In this document: positions 1 through 6,220 of the stretch, piece by piece | Numbering within the stretch: the stretch's first letter is position 1 | How the letters are laid out: the number at the start of each line of letters is the position of its first letter | Assembly: GCA_041172365.1 (NCBI GenBank) | Contig: JBEDKD010000126.1 | Coordinates: forward strand, 1 to 35,535 | From: JBEDKD01 sp041172365 | Lineage (GTDB): Bacteria; Cyanobacteriota; Cyanobacteriia; Cyanobacteriales; Microcoleaceae | Length of the DNA: 35,535 nt | Reading direction: 5' to 3' | Notes under the pieces: generated by a model | The model's database searches: none | Told to the model about the DNA's origin: nothing | Seen by the model: only the letters and a program-made list of their open reading frames with translations | Translations under genes and position numbers: made by a program

Positions 1-121
1 ACAGTCATTACCCCTGTTTTTGCCAATACATTAATCTCCCTTAAACCTCTGTTTTATGTAGCATCAAGGGGACACCATGCGGATATTGGTGGAATTACCC
101 CAGGCTCCATGCCACCTCATA
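1..121 (+). pseudogene. Hydantoinase B / 5-oxoprolinase, internal fragment cut by an insertion sequence
   Basis: Frame 1 is open from the first base and encodes a segment containing FYVASRGHHADIGGITPGSM followed by PPH. From family knowledge this is the signature of the hydantoinase B (HyuB) half of ATP-dependent 5-oxoprolinases, which open 5-oxoproline or hydantoin rings in the cytoplasm. The match stops after PPH, exactly where the IS5-like terminal repeat begins; the frame then continues into the IS and ends at a TGA at 160-162. The 5' part lies outside the window. The expected continuation of HyuB is not on the far side of the IS, so the gene has lost its 3' part here rather than being simply interrupted. 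I am confident of the family and less so of substrate. Confidence 0.85.
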
Positions 122-191
122 AGACCTCTTGCGAAATTGAAAACAAAAACATGGTACAATGAGTAAGACGTTAATTAATAAATGGTAATTT

Positions 192-647
192 ATGGACTAC
201 GAATCTATCAAAAATTTAAAAGCTGAAGAGTTCAAACGCTTAACTGGTGTGGAGAACAGCACTTTTCAAGAAATGGTGAAGATCGTCACAGATTATGTGA
301 AAACACACAAAAAAGTGGGAAGAAACAACAAATTAAGTATAGAAGACCAAATCTTATTAACTTTAGATTATTTTCGAGAGTATAGAACTTATTTTCATTT
401 GGGAAAAGAAGTGGGTTTAAATGAGTCTAATGTGTGCAGAACAATTCAAAAAATAGAGAAAATTTTAGTGGAATCAAAATCTTTAGCATTGCCGGGTAAA
501 AAAGTATTAAAATCATCAGATTTTTTTGAGCAAGCAGAAATAACTATAGTAATTGATGTCACGGAAACGGAAATAGAAAGACCTCAGAGAAAGCAAAAAA
601 AAATTACAGTGGCAAAAAGAAAAAACATACTAAAAAAACTCAAATAG
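192..647 (+). CDS. IS5-like transposase, OrfA (HTH domain and first catalytic Asp)
   Basis: The 151-residue product contains a helix-turn-helix region typical of DDE transposases (roughly residues 15-95, including LGKEVGLNESNVCRTIQKI) and the start of the DDE domain, with IDVTETEIERPQRKQKK carrying the first catalytic Asp. The frame then runs through an A9 tract and reads out of register, giving a non-homologous tail before TAG at 645-647. The -1 frame continues the normal transposase sequence without interruption (YSGKKK, then HTKKTQIVAEQN). The real active product is therefore most likely a fused OrfAB of about 285 residues; OrfA alone could act as a regulator or inhibitor. Confidence 0.85.
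   Translation: MDYESIKNLKAEEFKRLTGVENSTFQEMVKIVTDYVKTHKKVGRNNKLSIEDQILLTLDYFREYRTYFHLGKEVGLNESNVCRTIQKIEKILVESKSLALPGKKVLKSSDFFEQAEITIVIDVTETEIERPQRKQKKITVAKRKNILKKLK
595..603 (+). other. A9 slippery tract joining transposase OrfA and OrfB by -1 frameshift
   Basis: Nine consecutive A residues lie exactly where the conserved transposase sequence leaves the OrfA frame and resumes in the -1 frame. The -1 frame is open from here through 1048 and gives the family's expected YSGKKK motif just after the tract. Programmed -1 frameshifting on A runs is established for several IS5-family groups; a simple inactivating indel is the alternative. Confidence 0.7.
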
Positions 648-1048
648 TGGCAGAACAAAATACATCATTAATTATCTGTACCGCTTATGGTGAAGGCTCT
701 GAGCATGATTTCACTCTGTTTAAAAATAGTAAATTGGTCATATCAGAAACTACACTTGTTCTAGCAGATAAAGGGTATCAAGGTATTCATATATTTCATA
801 AAAACAGTCAAACTCCTCACAAAAAAAAGAAAGATCAATCATTAACAGTTCAGCAAAAAAAAGAAAATAAAGAATTAGCTAAGAAACGAATTATGATTGA
901 ACATATTAATCGTAAATTAAAGATATTTAGAATATTGTCATCACGATATAGGAACAGAAAACACAATTTTGGGATGAGATTTAATCTGATTGCTGGTATT
1001 TACAATTATGAAGTTAAGTATCGGGATCAATTAATAGAAAGGATTTAA
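647..1048 (+). CDS. IS5-like transposase, OrfB (DDE catalytic half)
   Basis: This frame carries the rest of the DDE nuclease: VLADKGYQGIH with the second catalytic Asp, and KKRIMIEHINRKLKIFRIL with the Glu of the R..(I/V)E motif. The nominal GTG at 647 overlaps the OrfA stop (TAGTG), but it is probably not a true start, because the homologous sequence continues upstream in this frame to the A9 tract at 595-603. Expression is expected as an OrfAB fusion. The stop codon TAA at 1046-1048 overlaps the right terminal repeat, a compact arrangement usual for insertion sequences. Confidence 0.85.
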   Translation: MAEQNTSLIICTAYGEGSEHDFTLFKNSKLVISETTLVLADKGYQGIHIFHKNSQTPHKKKKDQSLTVQQKKENKELAKKRIMIEHINRKLKIFRILSSRYRNRKHNFGMRFNLIAGIYNYEVKYRDQLIERI

Positions 1049-1066
1049 TTTCGCAAGAGGTCTATT

Positions 1067-1099
1067 AGGGATGAGACTGGGGAGGGGCGGTGTCTGTGA
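1067..1099 (-). repeat. Imperfect 33-bp copy of the xseA 3' end
   Basis: Bases 1067-1099 match 1283-1315, the last codons of xseA, at 27 of 33 positions. Read on the minus strand the copy encodes TDTAPPQSHP followed by TAA; the genuine xseA end reads TDITPPPSHPQCK. It adjoins the right end of the insertion sequence. The remaining intergenic DNA up to 1271 holds a hairpin (CGCG arms around GGGACG-AA-CGTCCC, 1146-1169) and no recognisable gene; xseB is not here. Confidence 0.6.
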
Positions 1100-1271
1100 G
1101 CAGCGCGTGGATTTTCGGGGGCAAGTCTGGAGGGGAAAATCGCGACGCGCGGGACGAACGTCCCACGCGTGTCAACTAGCCATCGACAGGGGACTGCCGT
1201 GCTATTGACAGACAAAAAAATACAATTACTATATTACGATGTTTCTTTTCCTAAAACTCAAAACTTTACAA

Positions 1272-2396
1272 TTATTTACATTGGGGATGAGAAGGGGGAG
1301 GGGTAATGTCTGTGACTTGAACTTTGACAACACCTTCACCCAATTGAATTAATAACTCTTGACCTATACTTAAGAGAGTTGTCTCATGGGCGATCCGACC
1401 TTCTTCTGTTCTGACAATAGCATAACCTCGTTGGAGAACTTTTTGGGGGTGAAGGGCGATTAATTTTTCTTTCAGATATTGAAAATGTTGACGGGTGCGT
1501 TGAAAATGACGTTTTGTGGCTTGGAGTAAGCGTTGACGTTTCCATAAGAGAGCCTGTCTTTCTTGTCGGATCATAGCAGATAAATCGGGAACGGCTTTTT
1601 GCGCGGCCGCCGTAGGTGTAGAAACCGCGACATCTGCGACTAAATCGGCTAAAGTCCGATCGCGTTCATGGCCGATTCCAGTAATAATAGGAATGGAGCA
1701 ATGCGCGATGCCGATAACGACTCGCTCATCATTAAAACAACTTAAATCATCACTAGCTCCACCACCCCGCGATAAAATTATTACTTCGGCACGATGATCT
1801 TTTTCTACTCGCGTAAGGGCTGTGACAATAGACGCGGGTGCTTCTTCTCCCTGTACGAAACAAGGGGATAATAATATTGTTAAACCCGGATGTCGTTGTT
1901 TTAAAGTGCGCTGAATATCGCCCCATGCCGCGGCTTCACGAGAAGTGATCACCGCGATCGTTTGTGGTTTTGGGGGGAGAGGTTTCTTGCGCTCTTGTGA
2001 AAATAAACCTTCGGCTTCCAGACGATTTCGTAATTGTTGAAGCCGTTGAGATTGTAATCCCTCTCCGGCGAGTTTAGCCCTCGATACAACTAATTGATAT
2101 TTCCCGTGAGCGGGATATAGTCGCAGATACCCCCAGATGATAAATTCCTTTTGATTGGTGGGGCGATTTTCTAATTTAGAAACGAGACTTTTCCAGACAA
2201 CACAGTTGATAATTCCGGGTGAGTTAGTGTCAATTAAATTAAAGTAAAGATGTCCTCCTTGACTAAGTTTAGGATCGGATACTTCACCCGTTACGCAAAT
2301 GTCTTTTAAATAAAAGTCTTCTTCTAGGAGAGTTTTGATATACTCCGTTAAACCGGCTACCGATAAAGGTGAATTTTTCCAGGTTATATCCTTCAT
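1272..2396 (-). CDS. xseA: Exodeoxyribonuclease VII large subunit
   Basis: XseA is the catalytic large subunit of exonuclease VII, which with several small XseB subunits degrades single-stranded DNA in both directions in repair. The 374-residue protein has the N-terminal OB-fold nucleic-acid-binding region (about residues 5-105, with GGHLYFNLID). The catalytic domain follows, with IAVITSREAAAWGDI, VIILSRGGGASDDLSCFNDE and ITGIGHERDRTLADLVADVA, then STPTAAAQ. A coiled-coil region leads to the QRGYAIVRTEEG tail. Length is slightly short for the family, mainly in the coiled coil. The ATG at 2396 is preceded by AGAGAA. The xseB partner is not adjacent; downstream DNA is disturbed by the insertion sequence and by a relic of this gene's own 3' end. 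Confidence 0.95.
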   Translation of the reverse strand: MKDITWKNSPLSVAGLTEYIKTLLEEDFYLKDICVTGEVSDPKLSQGGHLYFNLIDTNSPGIINCVVWKSLVSKLENRPTNQKEFIIWGYLRLYPAHGKYQLVVSRAKLAGEGLQSQRLQQLRNRLEAEGLFSQERKKPLPPKPQTIAVITSREAAAWGDIQRTLKQRHPGLTILLSPCFVQGEEAPASIVTALTRVEKDHRAEVIILSRGGGASDDLSCFNDERVVIGIAHCSIPIITGIGHERDRTLADLVADVAVSTPTAAAQKAVPDLSAMIRQERQALLWKRQRLLQATKRHFQRTRQHFQYLKEKLIALHPQKVLQRGYAIVRTEEGRIAHETTLLSIGQELLIQLGEGVVKVQVTDITPPPSHPQCK

Positions 2397-2955
2397 AATT
2401 TTCTCTAGTTAAAGTTGTGGTTGTGGTAGTGCGGCAAAAGTCAGGTTTTTAGCCTACTCAATCTTTACATAAAAAGGATTACATTGAGTGACATCATTAG
2501 TTATGCTGGACTACCAAAGTTGTGAAGGAAGAGTATTAACAATTAATAATCAGAGCGTATTTCGGCTGGTTTTCATGGAAAAATATGCTGTGATCAAATC
2601 CAGTTATTTCCTCAGAAACAACTATGTTTACTCATTTTTTTTGTTCCTTGAGTATTAACATATTGTCTAATCAAGAGTTGTGCATCTAATTTATATATTT
2701 GTTGTCTAGGGGTATAGGGAGTCAATAAATATTAACTGCCTGTAAGGGAATCGCGTATTAGTGGGATAGGGCAAGGCTTACCCGAAGGTTTTGCCGTCAG
2801 AGAGTTGAGGCATTTGGTTATAGGGGGTGGAAGACTCAATCAAGAAAATACAGAAATGTGTAACTACAGCATTCAAGTAGTTAGTAAGTTTAGTTGCATA
2901 GGGCTCCTTGAGACAATCTAAAAAAAACATTTATGCAACGGAGGGAGAATGTTAA
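2397..2955. other. Intergenic DNA without a recognised gene
   Basis: These 559 bases lie between the starts of xseA and the end of the EamA gene. They hold AT-rich DNA, a possible small hairpin near 2770-2806 (GGCAA arms) and one short open frame (2503-2658, 51 codons) with no recognised motif. No tRNA, HIP1 cluster or conserved protein fragment is apparent. The first part should contain the xseA promoter. Confidence 0.5.
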
Positions 2956-4053
2956 CTAAATATCAGATTCCACTTCCTTCAACCCCACTTTTTCGATTTC
3001 TTCCGGCTCACCTTCTCTCACAGGTAAGTCCTCCACCTTCAGCACTAAAGAGCGCGATCGCGCTTCTTGAATCTTGGAGGCAATGACATCCCGTTGATTA
3101 ATCAAATAAATACTCACTAACGTCAATAACACACCCACAGACTGAATCGAACTCAGCACTTCTTCCAAAAATAAATGACCAAATAATAACGCGAAAACCG
3201 GAGTTAAAAAAGTTAAAGCACTTAAACTCGTCAAGGAACCCTTAGAAGCAAAATAAAAGAATAAACCATAGGAAACCGCACTCCCAAAAACCGTAGAATA
3301 AGCTAAAGCTAACCATCCCGAACTATCAATATTTTGCCATTGATTCGACTCTAAGAAACCCGACAAACCAAATAAGGGTAAACCCCCGATAATCATGTGC
3401 CAACCCGTCGCGACAACCGGATCAGTATAACGACAAACCCATCGTACTAAAACCGTACCTACCGCCATTGATAACGCGGCTAATAACATCAAAAATTCAC
3501 CCCGTTCAAACACTTGACTTAATAACGATAATATGTTATAATCCCCAGTAAAATTACCCGATAAAATGTCAAAATTCGCGAGACGATGGAAAAACTCAAT
3601 AATCCATTCATCAGGTAATCCAATTAAACTAATACCAGTAATGCCGATCGCCAAACCTAACCAACCCCAAAGACCAATTTTTTCTTGAAATAACCACCAA
3701 GACATTAACGCGACTGCCAGAGGTTGAGAATCAATCATTACCGAACCTAAACCCGCGGTAGTCCTCATTAAACCTTGGGCTAAAAAGCCTTGAAACATCG
3801 CGCCATCAACTAACCCAAATAAGGCAATCCATAACCAAGCTTTCCATCCCTGGGGGTGTGCTTTTCTTAACAACATCGCGACTAATAATACTAATACCCC
3901 CGCGGGAACTAAACGCACCCCCGCGAGAAAAAACGGAGTCGTATTTGGGATCACTCCTTTCATGGCTACCATCGCGGTGCCCCAAAAAAAGAAGGGCGAA
4001 ATTAGTAACAGGGGTGCAAAGGGTAGTTTGGACTCGGTTAACTTTTGTTGCAT
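2956..4053 (-). CDS. EamA-family (DMT superfamily) transporter
   Basis: The 365-residue protein is an inner-membrane permease with about ten hydrophobic segments arranged as two EamA repeats. Repeat one opens with FFFWGTAMVAMKGVIP; repeat two starts near residue 190 (MLLAALSMAVGTVLVRWVCR) and ends with FLTPVFALLFGHLFLEE. Family members are mostly exporters of amino acids, nucleotides or other metabolites; the substrate cannot be read from sequence. A charged cytoplasmic tail of about 45 residues follows the last helix, rich in Glu near its end. Between the repeats lies an unusually long loop (about residues 145-185). The start is supported by AAAAGGGG just upstream of ATG. Three phased direct repeats 31-58 bp before the ATG suggest control by a DNA-binding regulator. 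Confidence 0.88.
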   Translation of the reverse strand: MQQKLTESKLPFAPLLLISPFFFWGTAMVAMKGVIPNTTPFFLAGVRLVPAGVLVLLVAMLLRKAHPQGWKAWLWIALFGLVDGAMFQGFLAQGLMRTTAGLGSVMIDSQPLAVALMSWWLFQEKIGLWGWLGLAIGITGISLIGLPDEWIIEFFHRLANFDILSGNFTGDYNILSLLSQVFERGEFLMLLAALSMAVGTVLVRWVCRYTDPVVATGWHMIIGGLPLFGLSGFLESNQWQNIDSSGWLALAYSTVFGSAVSYGLFFYFASKGSLTSLSALTFLTPVFALLFGHLFLEEVLSSIQSVGVLLTLVSIYLINQRDVIASKIQEARSRSLVLKVEDLPVREGEPEEIEKVGLKEVESDI

Positions 4054-4083
4054 TGTGTCCCCTTTTCAGGCTAAATTTCACTT

Positions 4084-4111
4084 TATCTTAAAGTATCTTA
4101 ATATATCTTAA
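4084..4111 (-). promoter_or_regulatory. Three 8-bp direct repeats with 10-bp period upstream of the EamA gene
   Basis: TATCTTAA occurs exactly at 4084-4091, 4094-4101 and 4104-4111 (TTAAGATA read along the gene). The 10-bp spacing places the three sites on one face of the helix, as for tandem response-regulator boxes. They lie 31-58 bp upstream of the EamA start codon. No cyanobacterial regulator with this box is known to me, so the cognate factor is unassigned. Confidence 0.6.
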
Positions 4112-4378
4112 GGATTTCGGGCAAAAAGCATAAACCCAGAGATAGAGGTGAAAAATCGTGATAAAGTCAATTAAGGCATGACTGGCTCTAAAGCGCGTTC
4201 TAGGTTCCTTTTGTCACGGAGGCAACAAAAACGCCTCTTGCAGATAGAAGGGTTTTGTGGTAAAAAAACAAATTAGTCACAAGTTGAAGCTGTAAACAAG
4301 GCTAGTCAGTCTCGTCTTTGTGTAAATATGGGAAAGAATAGGGCAGAATAGAGTAAAGTAAATAGATTAAGATTGTCC

Positions 4379-5197
4379 ATGATTTGGCCATTTAAGCCTG
4401 GGTATCGCAAACAAATTGCACGCATTGAAATCAATGGCGTGATTGCAGGGGAAACCCGCAAGCGAGTTTTAGACGCTCTCAAACTGGTTGAAGAGCGGAA
4501 ATATCCCGCGTTATTATTACGCATTGACTCTCCTGGGGGGACTGTGGGAGATTCTCAAGAAATCTATAGTGCCCTGAAGCATCTCTGGGATAAAGTGAAA
4601 ATTGTTGCTAGTTTTGGCAATATTTCCGCGTCTGGTGGTGTGTATATTGGCATGGGAGCTCAACATATCATCGCGAATCCGGGTACTATTACCGGGAGTA
4701 TTGGGGTGATTTTACGGGGTAATAACCTGGAGCGTCTCTTAGATAAAATTGGCGTTTCTTTTAAGGTGATTAAGTCGGGACCCTATAAGGATATTTTATC
4801 CTTCGATCGCGAATTGACGACACCGGAGCAGGAAATTCTGCAAGCCTTGATTGATACTAGCTATGATCAATTTGTCCAAACGGTGGCCGAAGGGCGTAAA
4901 CTCTCCATCGAGACAGTAAAAAGTTTTGCCGATGGGCGTATTTTTACCGGACAACAAGCGTTAGAATTAGGGGTTGTGGATCGTTTAGGTACGGAAGAAG
5001 AGGCCCGTCGCTGGGCGGCCGAACTCGCGGGACTTGATCCCCAGAAGACGGAGTGTTGTACTTTAGAAAAACCGAAACCTGTGTTAAGTCGTTTGCTGGG
5101 TACGACTCAGGTATCATCGGGGATCTCAGCCTATAAGAATTGGCTAGAATTTGAAGTATCTACCAGTGGTTTACCCTTATGGCTTTATCGACCTTAA
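4379..5197 (+). CDS. sppA: Signal peptide peptidase SppA-type serine protease (S49 family)
   Basis: This is a 272-residue, short-form S49 protease. Family members cleave membrane-released peptides or act at membranes; cyanobacterial SppA homologues have been linked to thylakoid remodelling. The catalytic Ser85 lies in NISASGGVYIG and the base Lys137 in IKSGPYKDIL; their 52-residue spacing equals that of the Ser/Lys dyad of the Bacillus enzyme. RIDSPGGTVGDSQEIY (about 48-63) is the conserved oxyanion region. No signal peptide or membrane helix is visible. I choose the ATG at 4379 (MIWPFKPGYRKQ), which matches the conserved start, rather than the TTG two codons upstream. The 320-bp gap before it shows only a small GAGGC/GCCTC hairpin near 4219-4237. 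Confidence 0.9.
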   Translation: MIWPFKPGYRKQIARIEINGVIAGETRKRVLDALKLVEERKYPALLLRIDSPGGTVGDSQEIYSALKHLWDKVKIVASFGNISASGGVYIGMGAQHIIANPGTITGSIGVILRGNNLERLLDKIGVSFKVIKSGPYKDILSFDRELTTPEQEILQALIDTSYDQFVQTVAEGRKLSIETVKSFADGRIFTGQQALELGVVDRLGTEEEARRWAAELAGLDPQKTECCTLEKPKPVLSRLLGTTQVSSGISAYKNWLEFEVSTSGLPLWLYRP

Positions 5198-5236
5198 TTG
5201 TCACATTATTTTAACCTTTTTCAATGATTGTGACAA
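5198..5236. repeat. TTGTCACA / TGTGACAA inverted repeat after sppA
   Basis: Perfect 8-bp arms (5198-5205 and 5229-5236) are separated by 23 AT-rich bases immediately after the sppA stop. It could be a weak transcript-end hairpin or an operator for aroH; there is no T tract after it to call a terminator. Confidence 0.35.
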
Positions 5237-5299
5237 AGGGGCTGATTTAGTAAAAAACTGATTGATCATAGCTGGTAGGTAAATTAAGGAGGATTTGGC

Positions 5300-5701
5300 G
5301 TGGAGTGGCGAGTACGGGCGATTCGTGGGGCAACTACTGTCTCACAAAATTCGGTGGAGGCAATTCGAGATGCGGTGCGGGAATTGCTTGATGAATTAGA
5401 ATCTGGAAATAACCTTGATCCTCAACAGATTATTAGTGCCACATTTTCTGTCACCCGCGATTTAGATGCTATTTTCCCAGCCGCGATCGCGCGCGATCGT
5501 CCTCACTGGGATAATGTCGCGTTGTTGGATGTGCAGCAAATGTATGTTAGGGGTAGTTTAGAGCGTTGTATTCGCTTTTTGATTCACGTTTATTTACCTG
5601 TACATCAGACACAGATTTATCATCCTTATTTGCGGGGCGCTAAAAATCTCCGCCCTGATTGGAAGAAAGCCGCGGCTATTTCTTCCTCTATTGGTGGATA
5701 A
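5300..5701 (+). CDS. aroH: Chorismate mutase, AroH type
   Basis: AroH converts chorismate to prephenate, the first committed step to phenylalanine and tyrosine, in the cytoplasm as a homotrimer. The 133-residue product is full length for the monofunctional AroH fold: WRVRAIRGATTVSQNS at the N-terminus with the conserved Arg, then ISATFSVTRDLDAIFPA, followed by DVQQMYVRGSLERCIRFLIH, and IYHPYLRGAKNLRPDW at the C-terminus. The start is GTG at 5300, decided by the strong ribosome binding site AAGGAGG at 5286-5292. It is a single gene, with a terminator about 75 bp after the stop. Confidence 0.95.
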   Translation: MEWRVRAIRGATTVSQNSVEAIRDAVRELLDELESGNNLDPQQIISATFSVTRDLDAIFPAAIARDRPHWDNVALLDVQQMYVRGSLERCIRFLIHVYLPVHQTQIYHPYLRGAKNLRPDWKKAAAISSSIGG

Positions 5702-5775
5702 TTCGTAATCAAAAATAGGCGCGATCGTGTGTCGGAAATTATCTTCTGTACCCCGATACTGAATATAAATATCAC

Positions 5776-5799
5776 CCCACCTACAAAGGTGGGTTTTTT
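5776..5799 (+). terminator. Rho-independent terminator after aroH
   Basis: CCCACCT (5776-5782), loop ACAA, AGGTGGG (5787-5793) and six T form a textbook terminator 75 bp downstream of the aroH stop. Confidence 0.85.
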
Positions 5800-5824
5800 C
5801 ACTGAATCCCACGATCGCGCTGTT

Positions 5825-5890
5825 GAGAAACCGGGTTTCTTCCCTCAACCTCGACGTAATGTGCAGTAGCTCCCAGAAACCCGGTTTCTT
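5825..5890. repeat. 66-bp palindromic repeat unit, copy 1
   Basis: The unit begins GAGAAACCGGGTTTCT and ends AGAAACCCGGTTTCTT, so its ends can pair around a shared core (CTCAACCTCGACGTAATGTG, then CAGTAGCTCC). A nearly identical copy lies 96 bp further on. A related AAACCGGGTTT core recurs at 8983-8995. Confidence 0.8.
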
Positions 5891-5920
5891 GATGCCCTAA
5901 AGAGACGCGGTACGGCCTCT

Positions 5921-5986
5921 GAGAAACCGGGTTTCTGAGCTCAACCTCGACGTAATGTGCAGTAGCTCCCAGAAACCCGGTTTCTT
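5921..5986. repeat. 66-bp palindromic repeat unit, copy 2
   Basis: This copy differs from the unit at 5825-5890 only in a short block after the first arm (GAGC for TCCC). The 30 bp between the copies are unrelated and contain no gene. A REP-like dispersed family is the likely identity. Confidence 0.8.
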
Positions 5987-5998
5987 AATGGGAAATAG

Positions 5999-6111
5999 AC
6001 GCGATCGCGCTTAAGAAGCAAGAGGGCGCGGTGGGTATTCTGTTGATGAGCTTGGGTGTGCGTGCTTTAATCAGATAGATGGGTTTGGTTTGGTTTCAAG
6101 GGGAGTTTGCG
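5999..6111 (+). repeat. Left copy of a ~113-bp direct repeat flanking the restriction-modification island
   Basis: It starts with a HIP1 core (ACGCGATCGCGCTT), then AGAAGCAAGAGGGCGCGGTG, and aligns throughout with 8698-8811 in the same orientation, with roughly four of five bases identical and one indel. Parts read like decayed coding sequence (for example WETIDIADKIDDYE just downstream of this copy, ending in a stop), but I cannot name the parent gene. The stretch up to the methyltransferase start at 6221 holds no intact gene. Confidence 0.7.
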
Positions 6112-6220
6112 CCCAGGAAGGTGATTCATCTGACTTAGGAGCAGGTTGCGCGGTGGGAGACTATTGACATTGCAGATAAAATAGATGACTATGAGTAGCG
6201 GTTAAGCCGAAGAGTAAATT

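Larger units (their letters stand above)
122..1063 (+). mobile_element. IS5-family-like insertion sequence, 942 bp
   Basis: The ends are perfect 17-bp inverted repeats (AGACCTCTTGCGAAATT at 122-138, its reverse complement at 1047-1063). They enclose two overlapping transposase frames with a helix-turn-helix N-terminal part and a DDE nuclease, an architecture typical of IS5-family groups that use ribosomal frameshifting. I see no convincing target-site duplication: TA precedes the left end and AT follows the right end. Together with the missing remainder of the hydantoinase gene, this suggests recombination or deletion at the right end after insertion. The element is much more AT-rich than its flanks and has no HIP1 site. 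Confidence 0.9.

Noticed and set aside
1064..1271. xseB (exonuclease VII small subunit) downstream of xseA
   Set aside because: The stretch is too short, contains a hairpin and an xseA relic, and shows no helical XseB-like frame.
2503..2658. 51-codon open frame between xseA and the EamA gene
   Set aside because: No ribosome binding site, no motif and ordinary AT-rich composition; length is expected by chance.
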